Below are positions 21,496 to 33,416 of a DNA stretch of 64,000 nt, one piece after another (the first letter of the stretch is position 1; every line of letters starts with the position of its first letter). Made by a program: the position numbers and the translations under genes. Source of the DNA: Nymphalis io (Eukaryota > Arthropoda > Insecta > Lepidoptera > Nymphalidae); the NCBI RefSeq assembly GCF_905147045.1, contig NC_065904.1, positions 372,001 through 436,000 on the forward strand. The letters are read 5' to 3'. The notes under the pieces are model-generated. The model saw only the letters and a program-made list of their open reading frames with translations, was not told the DNA's origin and did not search any database.

Positions 21496-24140
21496 TATAC
21501 TAATCCATTTACAGAATGGATAAAAGTACCTCATATTTATACCGTATATTATGCGTAGGTATTCGTATATCTGGCTTAGTTACCAGGCGCAATATGTTAC
21601 TAAAACTACATCTACGCAGCCTCTTGTTGCTAATTTCAAACCGGGCTAAATAGATCTTCGCATATTGATGATAGAAATTCTAATAAGATGCAAACGGTTA
21701 GTCTGCAGAGACCGTCCAATATTTACATCTCTGGCTTTAAATGTCTCATATAATTGCAAAACAAACCTACTCTTAAATTGAAATAAATGAAAAAATGTAA
21801 TATATAATATTTTATCTATAAGAGATTATTTATTAGCGTTTAATATACGACATAAGTTCAATCCGCGTATAGTGACGAACAAATTTCACTGAGCGACAGA
21901 TGTCCTGCGCCCGCGCCGGTGGCTAGGGGTGACACAAATTTCACACATTGGCACATTTTGTAATATACATTAGTCGAACTAATTTTTCTTAATAGACCGA
22001 ACTGTTTTAGTACATAAAAGAAGCAACGCCAAATGGCTAACGATCCAAGTAATTATATATTTTCAATGTGATAAATGAAATGAGTGCACTCGTTAATATA
22101 ATTTTTATAGCTTTATTTTCAATGTTATTAATTATTAATATTTTTTTTTCTATAGAAATATGGTAATAATTTTTAGTAATTTAGTATTATAAAAAATATT
22201 GCTTATGTTATAATCTGTTTATACTGTACCTTAATATGCATGTTGAGGCCGTCTTTAAGAGTCGTACATTTTATGTAAGTTGAATGTGTTTGTTTTATTA
22301 TTATAACAACCACCACAAGTGTGATGTATTTTTAATATAATTATTAACAGTTTAAAATATTTACGGCAGCCCTGAGCAAGCGCCTTCAAAAGCGTCTATT
22401 TAACCTCAAAATGAGCGGTTTTTGTGTTAAGTTTTTATTTAACTTACTGCCGTCAACTAATATTATGCTTATGTTACAATTTTTTCACTCTTATCTCCGG
22501 TGGGTGTTTGATGAGTAAAAAAAATTACTTGGCTTTGACATAGTAAAAAAAATATTTTTTATCTGTGCACAGCATATGGCGTCGCGCGTGCTACATGCAC
22601 ATTGCGTTTAATTTTTTTCGCATCCGATTCAAAATTTAAGCAGCGCGCCGCATATGCGCGCGCTTTTTTTATTATTTTTTTTTTATAAAAGACGCCGTCT
22701 CCCTGCTCTTTGTTTATGAGCTATGAAAAAGTAATCATGGTATAAAACCTTTGTTACCTTTGTTAGTTTTATGTTAAGCGTCGGTTTTATAAGTTTTGTA
22801 GATAAGAAATTTTATTAGAAGGAATTGTCTTTGAATTTTAAAATGTCATAAAGTGTTTCACTGTTGTTATATTGTTTTTTTGTTCAATGTTTTTTTTTAA
22901 TTTAAAATTATATTTTATAATTTATGTTACTTATACGTATTATCAATCAAAAGATTTAAAAAGTAGTGTTCCATAATTTTATGTGTATTTAAGCACCCTA
23001 ATTTAAAGGGTTACCAGTGTTGAAAATAAGTCTTAAAAGGTGATTAATTACTTGTTTTGAAGGGATCGGTTTATGGTTTACCCCTTGAAGGTGTCGAAGA
23101 CGTTTAATTCTTTTGCTTAATAATTTATCATCAAAGGGGTATTTTTTATTATAATACTTAGTAGGTTTTTGCGCATTAGTCCCCGTACACATTACAGTAG
23201 TAGTAAAAAGTTCATGACAATCGACTTATGGCGATACTACACTATCTTGATGCGTGTATTTTTGAAATGTTATAATTAGTATGGTGATTGTCGCATATCA
23301 CTTTGAAACATTTCACGATCGTTTTCTGCGGTGATTTTTAGTTTGTTCTTATATAGTAGCCTGTTCACTTTAATTGTTAATGTACTTTCTATGTAACACA
23401 CGAGGGGTGAGAAATAATTGTTATAATTGAAAATCATATTGCACTTTGCTGGGGGATAGCTGTGGGACATTTAGTGAGGACATTTCTTATTTTGAGGTTT
23501 TTGAACTTACTTAAAAACAAATTAAGCTCAGGAAATATCAGTGGTTAAAGCTCACGTTCCACAGCGTAGCCTAACCGCTGGCCGCCGGCGTTATTATATG
23601 TAAATTCTGTGCTATTTTAAAAGTATTTTAAATTATTTTATAGATAATGGAAATATAGGTAATCTAATTGGCCACCACTCATTGTGATTGCCAGAGGCAA
23701 CAGGATTTTACCATATCATATAATTTTTGTGTTTTATTTTATATTTCAATCAGTATTTCATCACACCAATCAATATGACAACACATAAATGAATCCATTT
23801 AAGTATAAACATAATAAAGATAAAATAAGTAATGACGCGACTGCTTACCTCACGAACTAATTTAAACATAATATTTAAACAATTATGACCTAATAAAACT
23901 ACAGTAAATAATAAAAAACGAATGCGCCAATCTAACATAAATCACAATCAACGGATTATAGGCAAAAATATTTAGAATATCATAAAATAACTATGAAAAT
24001 TTCGTCGAACCAAAATTTTCGCCCACCGTCGGCCATTCAACCCAGACTTACGACAAGTGAGTTGGGTAACATCGATTATTGTAACTCTCTGTTCTCGTTC
24101 ACAATCATTGCAATTGTTTAACTTAGTTGCCGTTCAACCG
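21496..24140. other. AT-rich non-coding stretch with a GC-rich hairpin
   Basis: No exon is visible. Two GC-richer patches stand out: 21895-21930 ('tcctgcgcccgcgccggtgg') and 22565-22670. The latter ends in a hairpin described in the findings. A faint SINE A remnant on the minus strand may lie at 23510-23590. Confidence 0.4.
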
Positions 24141-24290
24141 CAAAACAGCAATACTTAGTAATGTTGTGTTCCGTTCGAAGGGTGAGTGAGCCGGTGTATC
24201 TACAGGCATTACATGTAAGTTAAAAGTAAGTGGCACGTCGGCGATGTCTATGGGTGGGATGGTGACCATTTACCATCCACTAGCAAATCA
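24141..24290 (-). repeat. Interspersed repeat family B, partial diverged copy
   Basis: The order acagcaatacttagtaatg, 'tgttccgttcgaagggtgag', 'tgagccggtgtatctacagg' and ggtgaccatttaccatcc follows other minus-strand copies, with internal deletions. Confidence 0.75.
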
Positions 24291-24712
24291 AGAGACATCA
24301 CTAAACTAACGTGTTTGCGTAGCGATATTGATTGGTTTGACGAAATATTTTGTTTATTTGCATACACAAACGCGTATTCAACAAATGTAGTAAATACGCA
24401 AATAACTGAAATTTGCCAAATTATCTGAACAAATATACATATATAACTCATAGTTGGCCGTTCTGAGCACTGTTCAATCGTCATTTCACAGGATTATAAT
24501 ATTAAATAAAAAACTTTTGCGGAAATCTGGCAGCAATATCTCATTAACTGTTACATAAGAGGCTAGCGCCGGTCTATGTGGCGTCAGCTTAACATTTCCA
24601 TAATACTCATGAAAATTAACATAAGATGACCAAACATTTATTATATAATACTCCTAAAGTTGGAACTTCGCAAACATATGCGTCTACATATATATTTAGA
24701 TGTACAAGTTAA

Positions 24713-25000
24713 GCCGAGACGCTTCGGTGGATCAAGGGTAACGGGATGAAATCCCGGCAAGTATTTCTCTGTTCTGTATATTAATTAGCATTTTCAATTA
24801 AACTAATAAGCACCACTAAGTTTTCATGTCTTTAAATTGTTTTAAAAATCTCGTGATCGCTGGTGAAGGAAAATATCTCAAGGAAACCTGCATGTATCTA
24901 ATGAAAATCTGCCACATGTCTGCCATCAACACGCATTGGAACAGCATGGTGGAATAAGCTCGAAACCGTCCCAGCTGTGGGACATTTACAGGCTGTTACT
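24713..25000 (+). mobile_element. SINE family A, diverged copy
   Basis: The start gccgagacgcttcggtgg and the block gaaatcccggcaag are a changed head. About 40 bp of AT-rich sequence then interrupts before caccactaagttttcatg. The 3' end (gtgggacatttacaggctgt) is intact, but the ctcctcaaaaagaggag block is deleted. Confidence 0.75.
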
Positions 25001-27740
25001 TTTCCTTTACAGTGAGATATTAATATTGGTAACTATACCAAAGTATAGTAAAGACTAAATTAATACTATATTATTGTATTAAATAACTGATATAAATAAA
25101 ATTATGTTTAAAACCGACGATTTATAATTACAATTTAACGTGAAAAAAAATACAGGCAACTTAACCGCCAATATTATAATGCGCATTACAACTTTTGCAG
25201 TTGTAGATTTTTTGGTAAGACCGCGCGTAGCCATAGCAACGCGTGACGAAAGCCGCAGTCAGCGCCATCTAAGTCTAGCTACTTGGTTCGGGCTGTAACT
25301 TATACAAAAGGACTTATCATAATAATAACAAAAGTCAAATAAATAATGTAACATATATAATACGGTATCTAAAAAACTGCTTACTAAGAGAATAATTTAG
25401 ACAGAAGTGGTATGCGCAGGTCTTCTTTCATCTATTCTTATTAATATATTATTGATATTTATTTAATCATGTACTTTTTACAATACTAGTAAATTGCACG
25501 CTATTGCATTTTCTACAAGTAACTTTAAGACATACACAAAAGACTGTTAGTAATAAAGAAATATCATAACATCATATGTGTATAAATACTATTCACGTAC
25601 ATAATTAATATACATATAAATAATATTTATTAATATGAAATTAGTTCGAACTAATGTATGTATGTGTGTGTGTGTGTGTATAATCTTCAAGGCGTCGTCT
25701 TTATTTAAAATATATTCAAAATTTTAAAAAATGCATTAGTATTCATATCAACAGGCTTATGCTCTGCAAACAACGGAAATATATGTACTTGATAATGTCC
25801 TGGAAACCCGGTAGTAACTTTGGATGTATATAAGTTTTCACGCAAGTTCCAGGATATAAAACGGAATTCATAAAACGAAACGAAAAATGTACTTCAGTTT
25901 TCAAATCCCACTTCTAGGAAACTAATTGCAAATGTCTAAAACGCTTTGACATCGATCGGCTTTATGACACTTCTAAATGTTGTCGTTCTTTTTCTGTGAA
26001 GGGCGCGTCGTATCATTGGTAGGACATCGACCCGGCTGTGATAGTACATAGTAATGAATATATTTGGCAAAAATCCACGCTGTTCAGTCTGAATCGCCGA
26101 GACTTATACATTTGTTGGAATATAAAGCCTTCGGAATAGAGATGGCAAGCATCGATGAAAATTTCCTTAACGTAATTATACGAAAATCGCCTTGAATTTT
26201 TAAATATATCTATTAATATTTAACGAAATAAAAACTATATTAGATTTGGGCATAAAATAGCGTAAAAACGAACACCATAGTAATTGCAATGGTGGTTTTA
26301 TATTAAAAATACTTATCGACAAATTTATAACTCGACCCTAGTAGGAAACTTGAAGTAATTTACTTGGAAGGAACCCAAATGTCCGGAGTCGGAGAGCGGT
26401 CGATGGCGATGAATTGGAAGAGCATTAGACATCCACAATACTACCAAACATATAAGGAACAGCTTATTTTGTTATATAAAACATTTTTACAAATTTCATT
26501 TTTATTTGATAACAAATATAAGCTCTATTCAAAAGTCTATTCTAAGTATTTATGTAGGAATAACAAAGATATTAAATACATTGTCTTAATATAAGAAAAC
26601 AATTGCTATTGGTATTATATAACAAAGATGTAAGTATGTAAATAAAAAAAAACAGCAAAGGTAATAGGTAAATAGTTATGAGCATGAACTAGGAACACAC
26701 ACACATACATTTGATAAATGTATTCTTCATCTATGTAACAATGTTCTTTTAATAAACACCCCTGAAAATTGTACACACCACACTACAATCAAATTTTCGT
26801 GTACAGAATTCCGTATTAATTCATGTCCTGTGTGTAATTAAAGAAGTTGTTTCTGCTGTAAACTCATAGTTTACACCGGATATTACGCACTCTCAGACAT
26901 AAGAACGCCCAATTTATCTGATATTTCCTTTATAATAAATAGAAAAGCTTAAATTAGTAAAGATCATATGATTTTATCCAAGAACTGAATCAGTGTCAGC
27001 AAATATAACGAAACAATAAAAGTTATGTAGAATGACGTTATTTGGTTCTATTTAGTTATTTATTTATTATTTCTATTTCCGCTTGTGACATTCCGGACAG
27101 ATGATTGCAATCTAATTATAATCGCACTTGGCTAATAATAACTCAGACAGATAAATAAAGAGCTAGCGGTCCCTGCGCGTGCGCCGAGACGACGTGCGCC
27201 AACACGACGCTCGCCTTCACATTTATTTTCATTTAAGGACATATTTTTAATCGACTACAAAGAATACGTTTTTTTGTTTTATTTAATTTTGTTTGTCTGC
27301 TTGTTTCGATTTAACATAGTTAATAATTAATTGATACTTCTACTCTCGTAACTATTGAGCCGTTAAATGAACAATACTGTTCCTTTAAGTGGATTCCCCT
27401 TTGCTTTATTTACAATATTTTACATAGATGTATGGCTAACGATCTCAACTATATACAAATACTTATACTAAATTTTCTTATTTATATTTTAAGCTTGAAT
27501 TTGTTTTTAATATATTAATCAAAGGATCTTAAAACGAATACCTGTGTGGTTAACACAAATATCTGTCTGAGCGAATGAAACCTTCGACAAACTGTTAAAG
27601 CCGTCTTATAATGGACTGTTTACACTACGTCTTGACGACATTTTATAATTATAAACTTACCTATTAAAAATGTAATTGATTGAAATGACAAAATGATACC
27701 TATATATAAGGTATAATTTTAATTAAGTAAAAAAAGTAAA
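25001..27740. other. AT-rich non-coding stretch
   Basis: It holds an agcgccatct motif at 25261-25270 inside a GC-richer segment (25215-25300), a (GT)n run at about 25666-25680, and a GC-rich block at 27165-27225 ('gcgcgtgcgccgagacgacg'). No gene is visible. Confidence 0.4.
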
Positions 27741-27905
27741 GTAACAGCCTGTAAATGCCCCACTGCTAGGCTAAGACCTCCTCTGCTTTTTGAGGAGAAG
27801 GTTTTGAGCTTGCTCTACCAATGCACATGTGGAAGGTTTTTATCTCACGCGAGCAGGTTTCCTTGTAATGTTTTCGGTCACCGAGTACGAGATGAATTAT
27901 GTATA
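27741..27905 (-). mobile_element. SINE family A, 5'-truncated copy
   Basis: Read on the minus strand, the tail (gtaacagcctgtaaatgccc) and body to gagtacgagatgaattatg are present with internal deletions. The tRNA-like head is missing. Confidence 0.8.
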
Positions 27906-29674
27906 AATCGTTTATAGGACGTACAGTGACATATAGTTTTATATTTAATTCCGAACAAATGGACGCGAACCTGTGTATAAAAATAAGTAAATAAACAATA
28001 CAACAAAGGTGACTTATAATTTCTAAACAGTTATAAATATATCACACAAATTACGATTATTATATCGTCACGGTCCATTGAAAACGGGCTGTAACTCTTC
28101 CATATTTAGAAAAATTCTTTAATCTCGCAAGTCTAATGAATGCTCGACTTGCAGCGATACATAAGTGTTCTCCGTCCGTCTGTCCGGGTGTCACAATATC
28201 GTCCAATAAATCCTTCGCTAAGTACATTAGCGATACACCGAGACTAAATAAAATTCACGTAAGGAACATTAATCATTATATTTATTCAAATTGACGAATT
28301 TAGGATAGCTTGTATTAGACAATTTTGTTGTTTTTTTTTTTGTTATTTATTAACAGATAATAAAATGTTGCATCGCCTTTGCCGTTGTTCATACTAATTT
28401 TTAATTGCAAATATTAAGGTTTAAACAATGTATTTACCAAATTTCTTTTTCCACTGGCTATAGTTATCCGTTCTTGTCTCGTCTCGTCATTTTTATTTTG
28501 ACTTCAAAAGAAGTTTATATATATGACGAGTATAATTTTTTTATCATATTTTTTCATTTCGTTTTTCAATCATGTAGAAAAGTTACATTCATATACGATT
28601 TATTAGATTATATATACAGTATTCTTCTACACATACATACAAATTAGATATGTCTTTACAGCATCTACTTAGCTTTAGCGGCATCGAGGCTTATACGGAG
28701 TAAGACCGATTTAAGCACCGCCTAGCTTAGATCAGCTACTCCTTTAACTCACTGCCTACATTCACATCAAAAGAGCTCCTTTTCTCAGAAATATATATAA
28801 TTAACAGAATACATATAACTTCAACAAAGGTTTTCTAATATAAAGAAATGTATTTTTTTTTTTGGTAAATATATACATATTTAAGTCAGCAAAGTGTGTG
28901 CTTATACCCCGAATAAAAATATTCATTCATAATAGTTATTCATATATTTAATAACTTTTAAAAAAATAAAATTAAAAAAAAATACTTAAAATCATACGAT
29001 ACGACACGATAGTGGATTATTTGTAATTTGCAACGCCTTTTATTCATTGGATTTAAAATTCAAAAGAAAAGTAATAAACGTTCGCTATAAATTGCACGCC
29101 GTTCCATCAACGCTTCGCTCGACAAAAATATTAATTTAGACATAGCTATTTGTACAACATTTTATTTTATATCCACTGTTTAAAATACGATAACCATCTG
29201 TTCACACGATTAGGGAGAAATTAATTTTCGTTACAATCGACCGCGAAAGTCGTCATTTAAATAATTCGTTTATGAAAATATAGCCTCAACTTCAACGGAA
29301 TAAAGATTTGAATGGCTTGCATTGTTCACATACCCGTAATATTGCTTTACGCATTGTTAATGAGACAGGAAAACTGTCACCGTTCATATCTCGACGAAAA
29401 TCTAAACACTTCACTTGGAATTACTATTTGATGAACTTAAACGACTTTTTTTAATATTTGTCACATTTAAATTACTTTCAAATTATTAACTTGTGTTTAT
29501 TTTTAAATGAAAGTGAAATTATTTAAATACTTGAAGTATATCAACAACATGTATCAGTTAATGTTGTTATAATTGTTTTATTTCATTAAATAAAACGCAA
29601 TGTTGTTATAGAAATAAGGAAATTTCCAAATTTTATGTAATATAATATTTGTATGAATTGCTAGTTACAGCTTA
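27906..29674. other. AT-rich non-coding stretch
   Basis: I see no recognisable gene or repeat. Confidence 0.4.
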
Positions 29675-30578
29675 TATTAGGTCCTTACATATGAAATTGG
29701 CGTTTTGTACGGGAGGAATATAAAGTCAATTTTTTTTTGTAAAATATATTTAATTAATCAAAGTATGCACCCTTATTATCTATGTACTTTTGCCATCTCA
29801 TAGGTAGTTCATTGATCCCTTTACTAAACAAACCATGGGGGCGAGAATCTATACTCTTTAAAGGCGGTTTGGACTGCCGCATCGGAGTTGAATTTTTTAC
29901 CTTGTAAGAAGTTGTCCAAATTCCGGAAAAAATGGTTATCTGTTGGAGCAAGGTCCGGAAAGTACGGTGGATGTCGAAGACATTCCAATTGTAGCTCACC
30001 TAATTTAGTGGTTGTCTGTTGTGCAGTGTGTGGTCTTGCGTTGTCGTGAAGCAGCAGTGGCCTAGAGTGATTGACTAATACAGTGTTGTCATAAGTGACA
30101 GACTTCAGGGTAAGCCCTGAAGTCTGCAGCTATCTTTGTAGTGCTTTGTGATGGATCCGCTTCCACAATAGCCTTTAATTCTTCATTTTCCACTTTGGTT
30201 TCCGGCCGTACACGGGGTTGGTTCTGAAGGTCGAAATTTCCAGAACGAAAACGTTGAAACCAAAAACGTACCGTGCTTTCTTTTGCGACACCAGCGCCGT
30301 ACACATCATTAATCTTTCGAGCTGTTTCTGCAGAACTGGTGCCACGGTAGAACTCGTACTCGTAAATATACCGATATTTCATGTTTTCCATTGTGCGGTA
30401 ATAAGCGACGCCAAAGAAAAAAATAACGAGGAAAAAACAATGACTGTTTTCAAAACTCAAATGTATTAGCTAAATGAATTTATAAATTTGAATTTGGAAT
30501 TCTTAACCAAAGAGGAGATATTTCATATCAAAGTGGTCAGTACGACAAAACGCTAATTTCAAATGTAAGGACGTAATA
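29675..30578 (-). mobile_element. Internally deleted mariner element
   Basis: Terminal inverted repeats begin at 29677 (ttaggtccttacatatgaaa) and end at 30576 (complement ttacgtccttacatttgaaa). The first 32 bases agree at 29 positions, and TA flanks each side (29675-29676, 30577-30578), as expected for a mariner insertion. The element is 900 bp, where intact mariners are about 1.3 kb, so around 400 bp of the centre is lost. The deletion junction at about 30099-30126 is a perfect inverted repeat. It cannot make transposase but could be mobilised in trans. Confidence 0.93.
29754..30391 (-). pseudogene. Mariner transposase remnant (centre deleted)
   Basis: The N-terminal DNA-binding part begins at 30391 (MENMKYRYIYEYEFYRG). 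It includes the helix-turn-helix region with STVRFWFQRFRSGNFDL and ends near KIAADF at the deletion. After the gap, another frame shows LLLHDNARPHTAQQ and RHPPYFPDLAPTDNHFF. The second and third catalytic aspartates (LHD and PTD) are separated by exactly 34 residues, the D34D signature of mariner. A further frame change gives the C terminus LPMRWQKYIDNKGAYFD. The first catalytic aspartate falls in the deleted part. It lies on the minus strand. Confidence 0.92.
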
Positions 30579-31907
30579 TTATATACCTACTACGTGTATT
30601 GTAACATCAGCAGTAGACATTTACATTAACATTTGACATTATCTATTTTTTTTTACAATCTTTTCTGTCGAAAAGGTAAAGTTTTTGCATTATACCGACT
30701 TATAGCCGGTATTTTCTTCGAAGTTCTTTTCTAAAGTCATTATTTATTTTTTGGAATATTTAACTTTATCGAAGTGTTTTTTTACTATTTAACTAACATA
30801 CTACTATGGTTAGTTCAATCCACGAAGACGCAGCCGACTATTATAGCTTACATTGCACACATGCACTATACCAATCGAAAAAAAGAGTATAACTACTACT
30901 CTATAATATTACTTAAATAAATATATTTATGAATTTCACATTATTCAATATGCAAAATATATGACACATAATGAACGTCAATCGATCTACACGTTCGCTT
31001 ATCAGCATTGATTTCATCCGTGAATTTATATAAGTCGATTTCACGAAGCGTCGTGTCGAGCGGCGCTTGCAAATAGTCCGCGAATAGCCGCTGCCCCCAA
31101 CAGACTGCAAAGACATCTGAAACTTGAAGATATGTCATTCAAATAATATCAATGTTATTTTTAATACTAAATACATAATTTTTAGACAAAGGCTCAATTC
31201 TAATAGATCACAGATAGATTATAATGAACATTTATTCAACTATTAATAGCCTTTGTTATAGCAATACTTATGTATCATTTTGTTGTTTTATGTCAGTTTT
31301 TTGGTCAGTTCAATTATATTAATTATGACAATACAAGTTGATACTTTGGTATTATTAACGTAATTAAAATTATATAATTGTAGAATATGTTTTAATTTCT
31401 ATATTAATAACGAAAACAATAACTCGTATTTCCATTCGAAATGAAATCATACACCAACCGTACGATAAAACAGCACTCAATGGTAATTGACTCTGTCTGC
31501 GCAATTTCCAAGTCTTAAAAACACTTCTAAAATCATGTAGCGCGCGCGCAGATCAAAGCGGGCCACGCGACGGGATGCGCAGACGACGTCTCGTCGCGTC
31601 CTCCCCCCTCCTGACGCGGCGCTTTACATTTGCATATGCGCCCGCATAATTGAATTAAATTGTAACTCAATGATTGAAGCTTTGGTTATACTCGTAATGT
31701 TATCGATTGTCTGTCTGCTGAAGGTTTTTTTATGATAATGAATATTTAATCATGTCAGACGATATCGTTATAAATTACATATACGTTTTTATGATCGCTG
31801 ATCAACACTCGCACGTTACTATATAAACAAACGATAATTCTTTCAAATTAATAAATTTAAATATTGTGTGTTCCATGCAAATATTATAAATATAAATAAT
31901 TATTTTT
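30579..31907. other. AT-rich stretch with a GC-rich block
   Basis: No gene is visible. At 31530-31650 the sequence becomes strongly GC-rich (gtagcgcgcgcgcagatc, 'gcgacgggatgcgcagacga') and ends in an octamer ATTTGCAT (31628-31635) followed by homeodomain-like taattgaattaaatt. Confidence 0.4.
31528..31665. promoter_or_regulatory. GC-rich block with octamer motif
   Basis: The block is sharply more GC-rich than its flanks. It carries cgcgcgcgc, 'gacgacgtctcgtcgcgtcc', gacgcggcgcttt, the POU-type octamer ATTTGCAT and TAATTGAATTAAATT. No open frame with family signals is present. An enhancer or promoter role is inferred from composition and motifs only. Confidence 0.25.
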
Positions 31908-32161
31908 TGGACATTTTTCAAACACGGCCATCTGATTCCAAATTAAGCTTGTACAGAGCTTGTACTATGGAGACCAGACAACTGATATACTACATATACT
32001 ATTTTTCTTTTTGTAAATACATATTTATATAGATAATTACACCCAGACTCAGAACAAACAGACATGTTCATGCACACAAATATTTGTCCTGGGTGGGAAT
32101 CGAACCCACAACCTTCGGCGTGAAAGGCAAGCATCCACCAACCACGCCAATCGGCTCGTCA
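31908..32161 (-). mobile_element. SINE family C, most complete copy
   Basis: It begins ggacatttttcaaacacggc and ends ccacgccaatcggctcgtc. The right end, read on the minus strand, is a tRNA-like head with an A box (tggcgtggttggtgg) and a B box (gggttcgattccc). Confidence 0.9.
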
Positions 32162-32525
32162 ATCGTCGTAAATATAAATATGTATAATTTACCCTTAATA
32201 GAATCCATAATCCCTTTTTAGGCAGGTCTCGTTAATACTTACACTAGACAAAATCGTGCGTCAAGCGGAAATCACGGAACCCAAAGTTCGTTTCGTTGAT
32301 AGAATACAAATTGTCACTGATGTCTTATACAGTTACATGGATTATCGGCCAATTTGAATATACTCGACCGTTAACATATAAAAAGTTATATCCTAATAAT
32401 AATTGTTATCTGTATAACAAATGACGACGTCTGTTTATTAGATATCATTAGAAGATGTAGTCATTGATTTAGTGTAGTTTTTTTACATTTTTTCATAGTT
32501 CTAAACTATAAGTTAAGTCATTAAG
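32162..32525. other. AT-rich spacer
   Basis: Nothing is recognisable here. Confidence 0.35.
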
Positions 32526-32857
32526 GTCATCCAGACCCATTTCGGCCACGGCGGCTAATTTAAAGAGAGAGCAGCCAACTGCGCAGGACATATAATAGTG
32601 CACTAGTATGTGCGCAAACACAGGTGCTCTCCTTATTCCCTATCTCTCACAATCGTATGGGACGGCAAACCGACACGACCGGAAAGAGTTTAGACGCAGG
32701 ACCAACGGCTTTACGTGCTTTCCGAGGCACGGGAGTGTACACACTACCAACTTCCAGACTCCGGGCTGCTATTGAATTTTCAACAGAAAACCCCAATAAC
32801 CCAGGACCTCCGGGTCTGCAGCCTTACATCTAGCCACTAGACCAATGAGGCAGTCTA
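32526..32857 (-). mobile_element. SINE family D, copy 1
   Basis: It shares 'cagacccatttcggccacgg', gcgcaaacacaggtgctctc and 'aggcacgggagtgtacacac' with the copy at 48594. The right end is the complement of a tRNA-like head (tgcctcattggtctagtggc on the minus strand), but the B-box segment is partly deleted in this copy. The frame 32624-32833 lies inside it and is not a gene. Confidence 0.88.
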
Positions 32858-32885
32858 AATTATATACAGTATTGTATATAATTTA

Positions 32886-33173
32886 GGTGGTAGGGCTTTG
32901 TGCAAGCTCGTCTGGGTAGGTACCACCCACTCATCAGATATTCTACCGCAAAACAGCAATACTTGATATTGTTGTGTTCCGGTTTGAAGGGTGAGTGAGC
33001 CACTGTAATTACAGGCACAAGGGACATAAAATCTTAGTTCCCAAGATTGGTGGCGCATTGGCTATAAGCGATGGTTGACATTTCTTACAATGCCAATGTC
33101 TAAGGGCGTTTGGTGACCACTTACCATCAGGTGGCCCATATGCTCGTCCACCTTCCTATTCTATAAAAAAAAA
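32886..33173 (-). repeat. Interspersed repeat family B, full-length reference copy
   Basis: On the minus strand it runs from ttttatagaataggaagg, through cctgatggtaagtggtcac, 'cttgtgcctgtaattacact' and 'cttcaaaccggaacacaaca', to gcttgcacaaagccctacca. It is nearly identical to the copy at 36706, indicating recent activity. It follows the family D element after about 28 bp. I see no tRNA-like head and no coding capacity. Confidence 0.92.
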
Positions 33174-33357
33174 AAATATACGTTCGCTATATTGCTTAAT
33201 AATTTGTATTCAATTGTTGTTCGAATTATATTTAGATTTCTTCTTCTAAAGTCGTGATGGACCATTTAATAAAACACAATCAAATCCGAGCAAGCACTCT
33301 GAAATTTTATGTACTTAATTTATATTTATGGTGCTCCGCATTAGTATCAAATGTGAG

Positions 33358-33361
<4 letters not shown>

Positions 33362-33414
<53 letters not shown>
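33362..33414. repeat. (TA)n microsatellite, about 26 units
   Basis: An uninterrupted run of about 53 bp of alternating T and A. Confidence 0.98.

Positions 33415-33416
<2 letters not shown>

Noticed and set aside
32624..32833. 69-codon open frame with a counterpart at 48675
   Set aside because: Both are inside SINE family D elements. The shared peptide comes from the repeat, not from a gene family.
33362..33414. Long (TA)n run as an origin or cruciform element
   Set aside because: It is an ordinary microsatellite, with no accompanying structure or motif.
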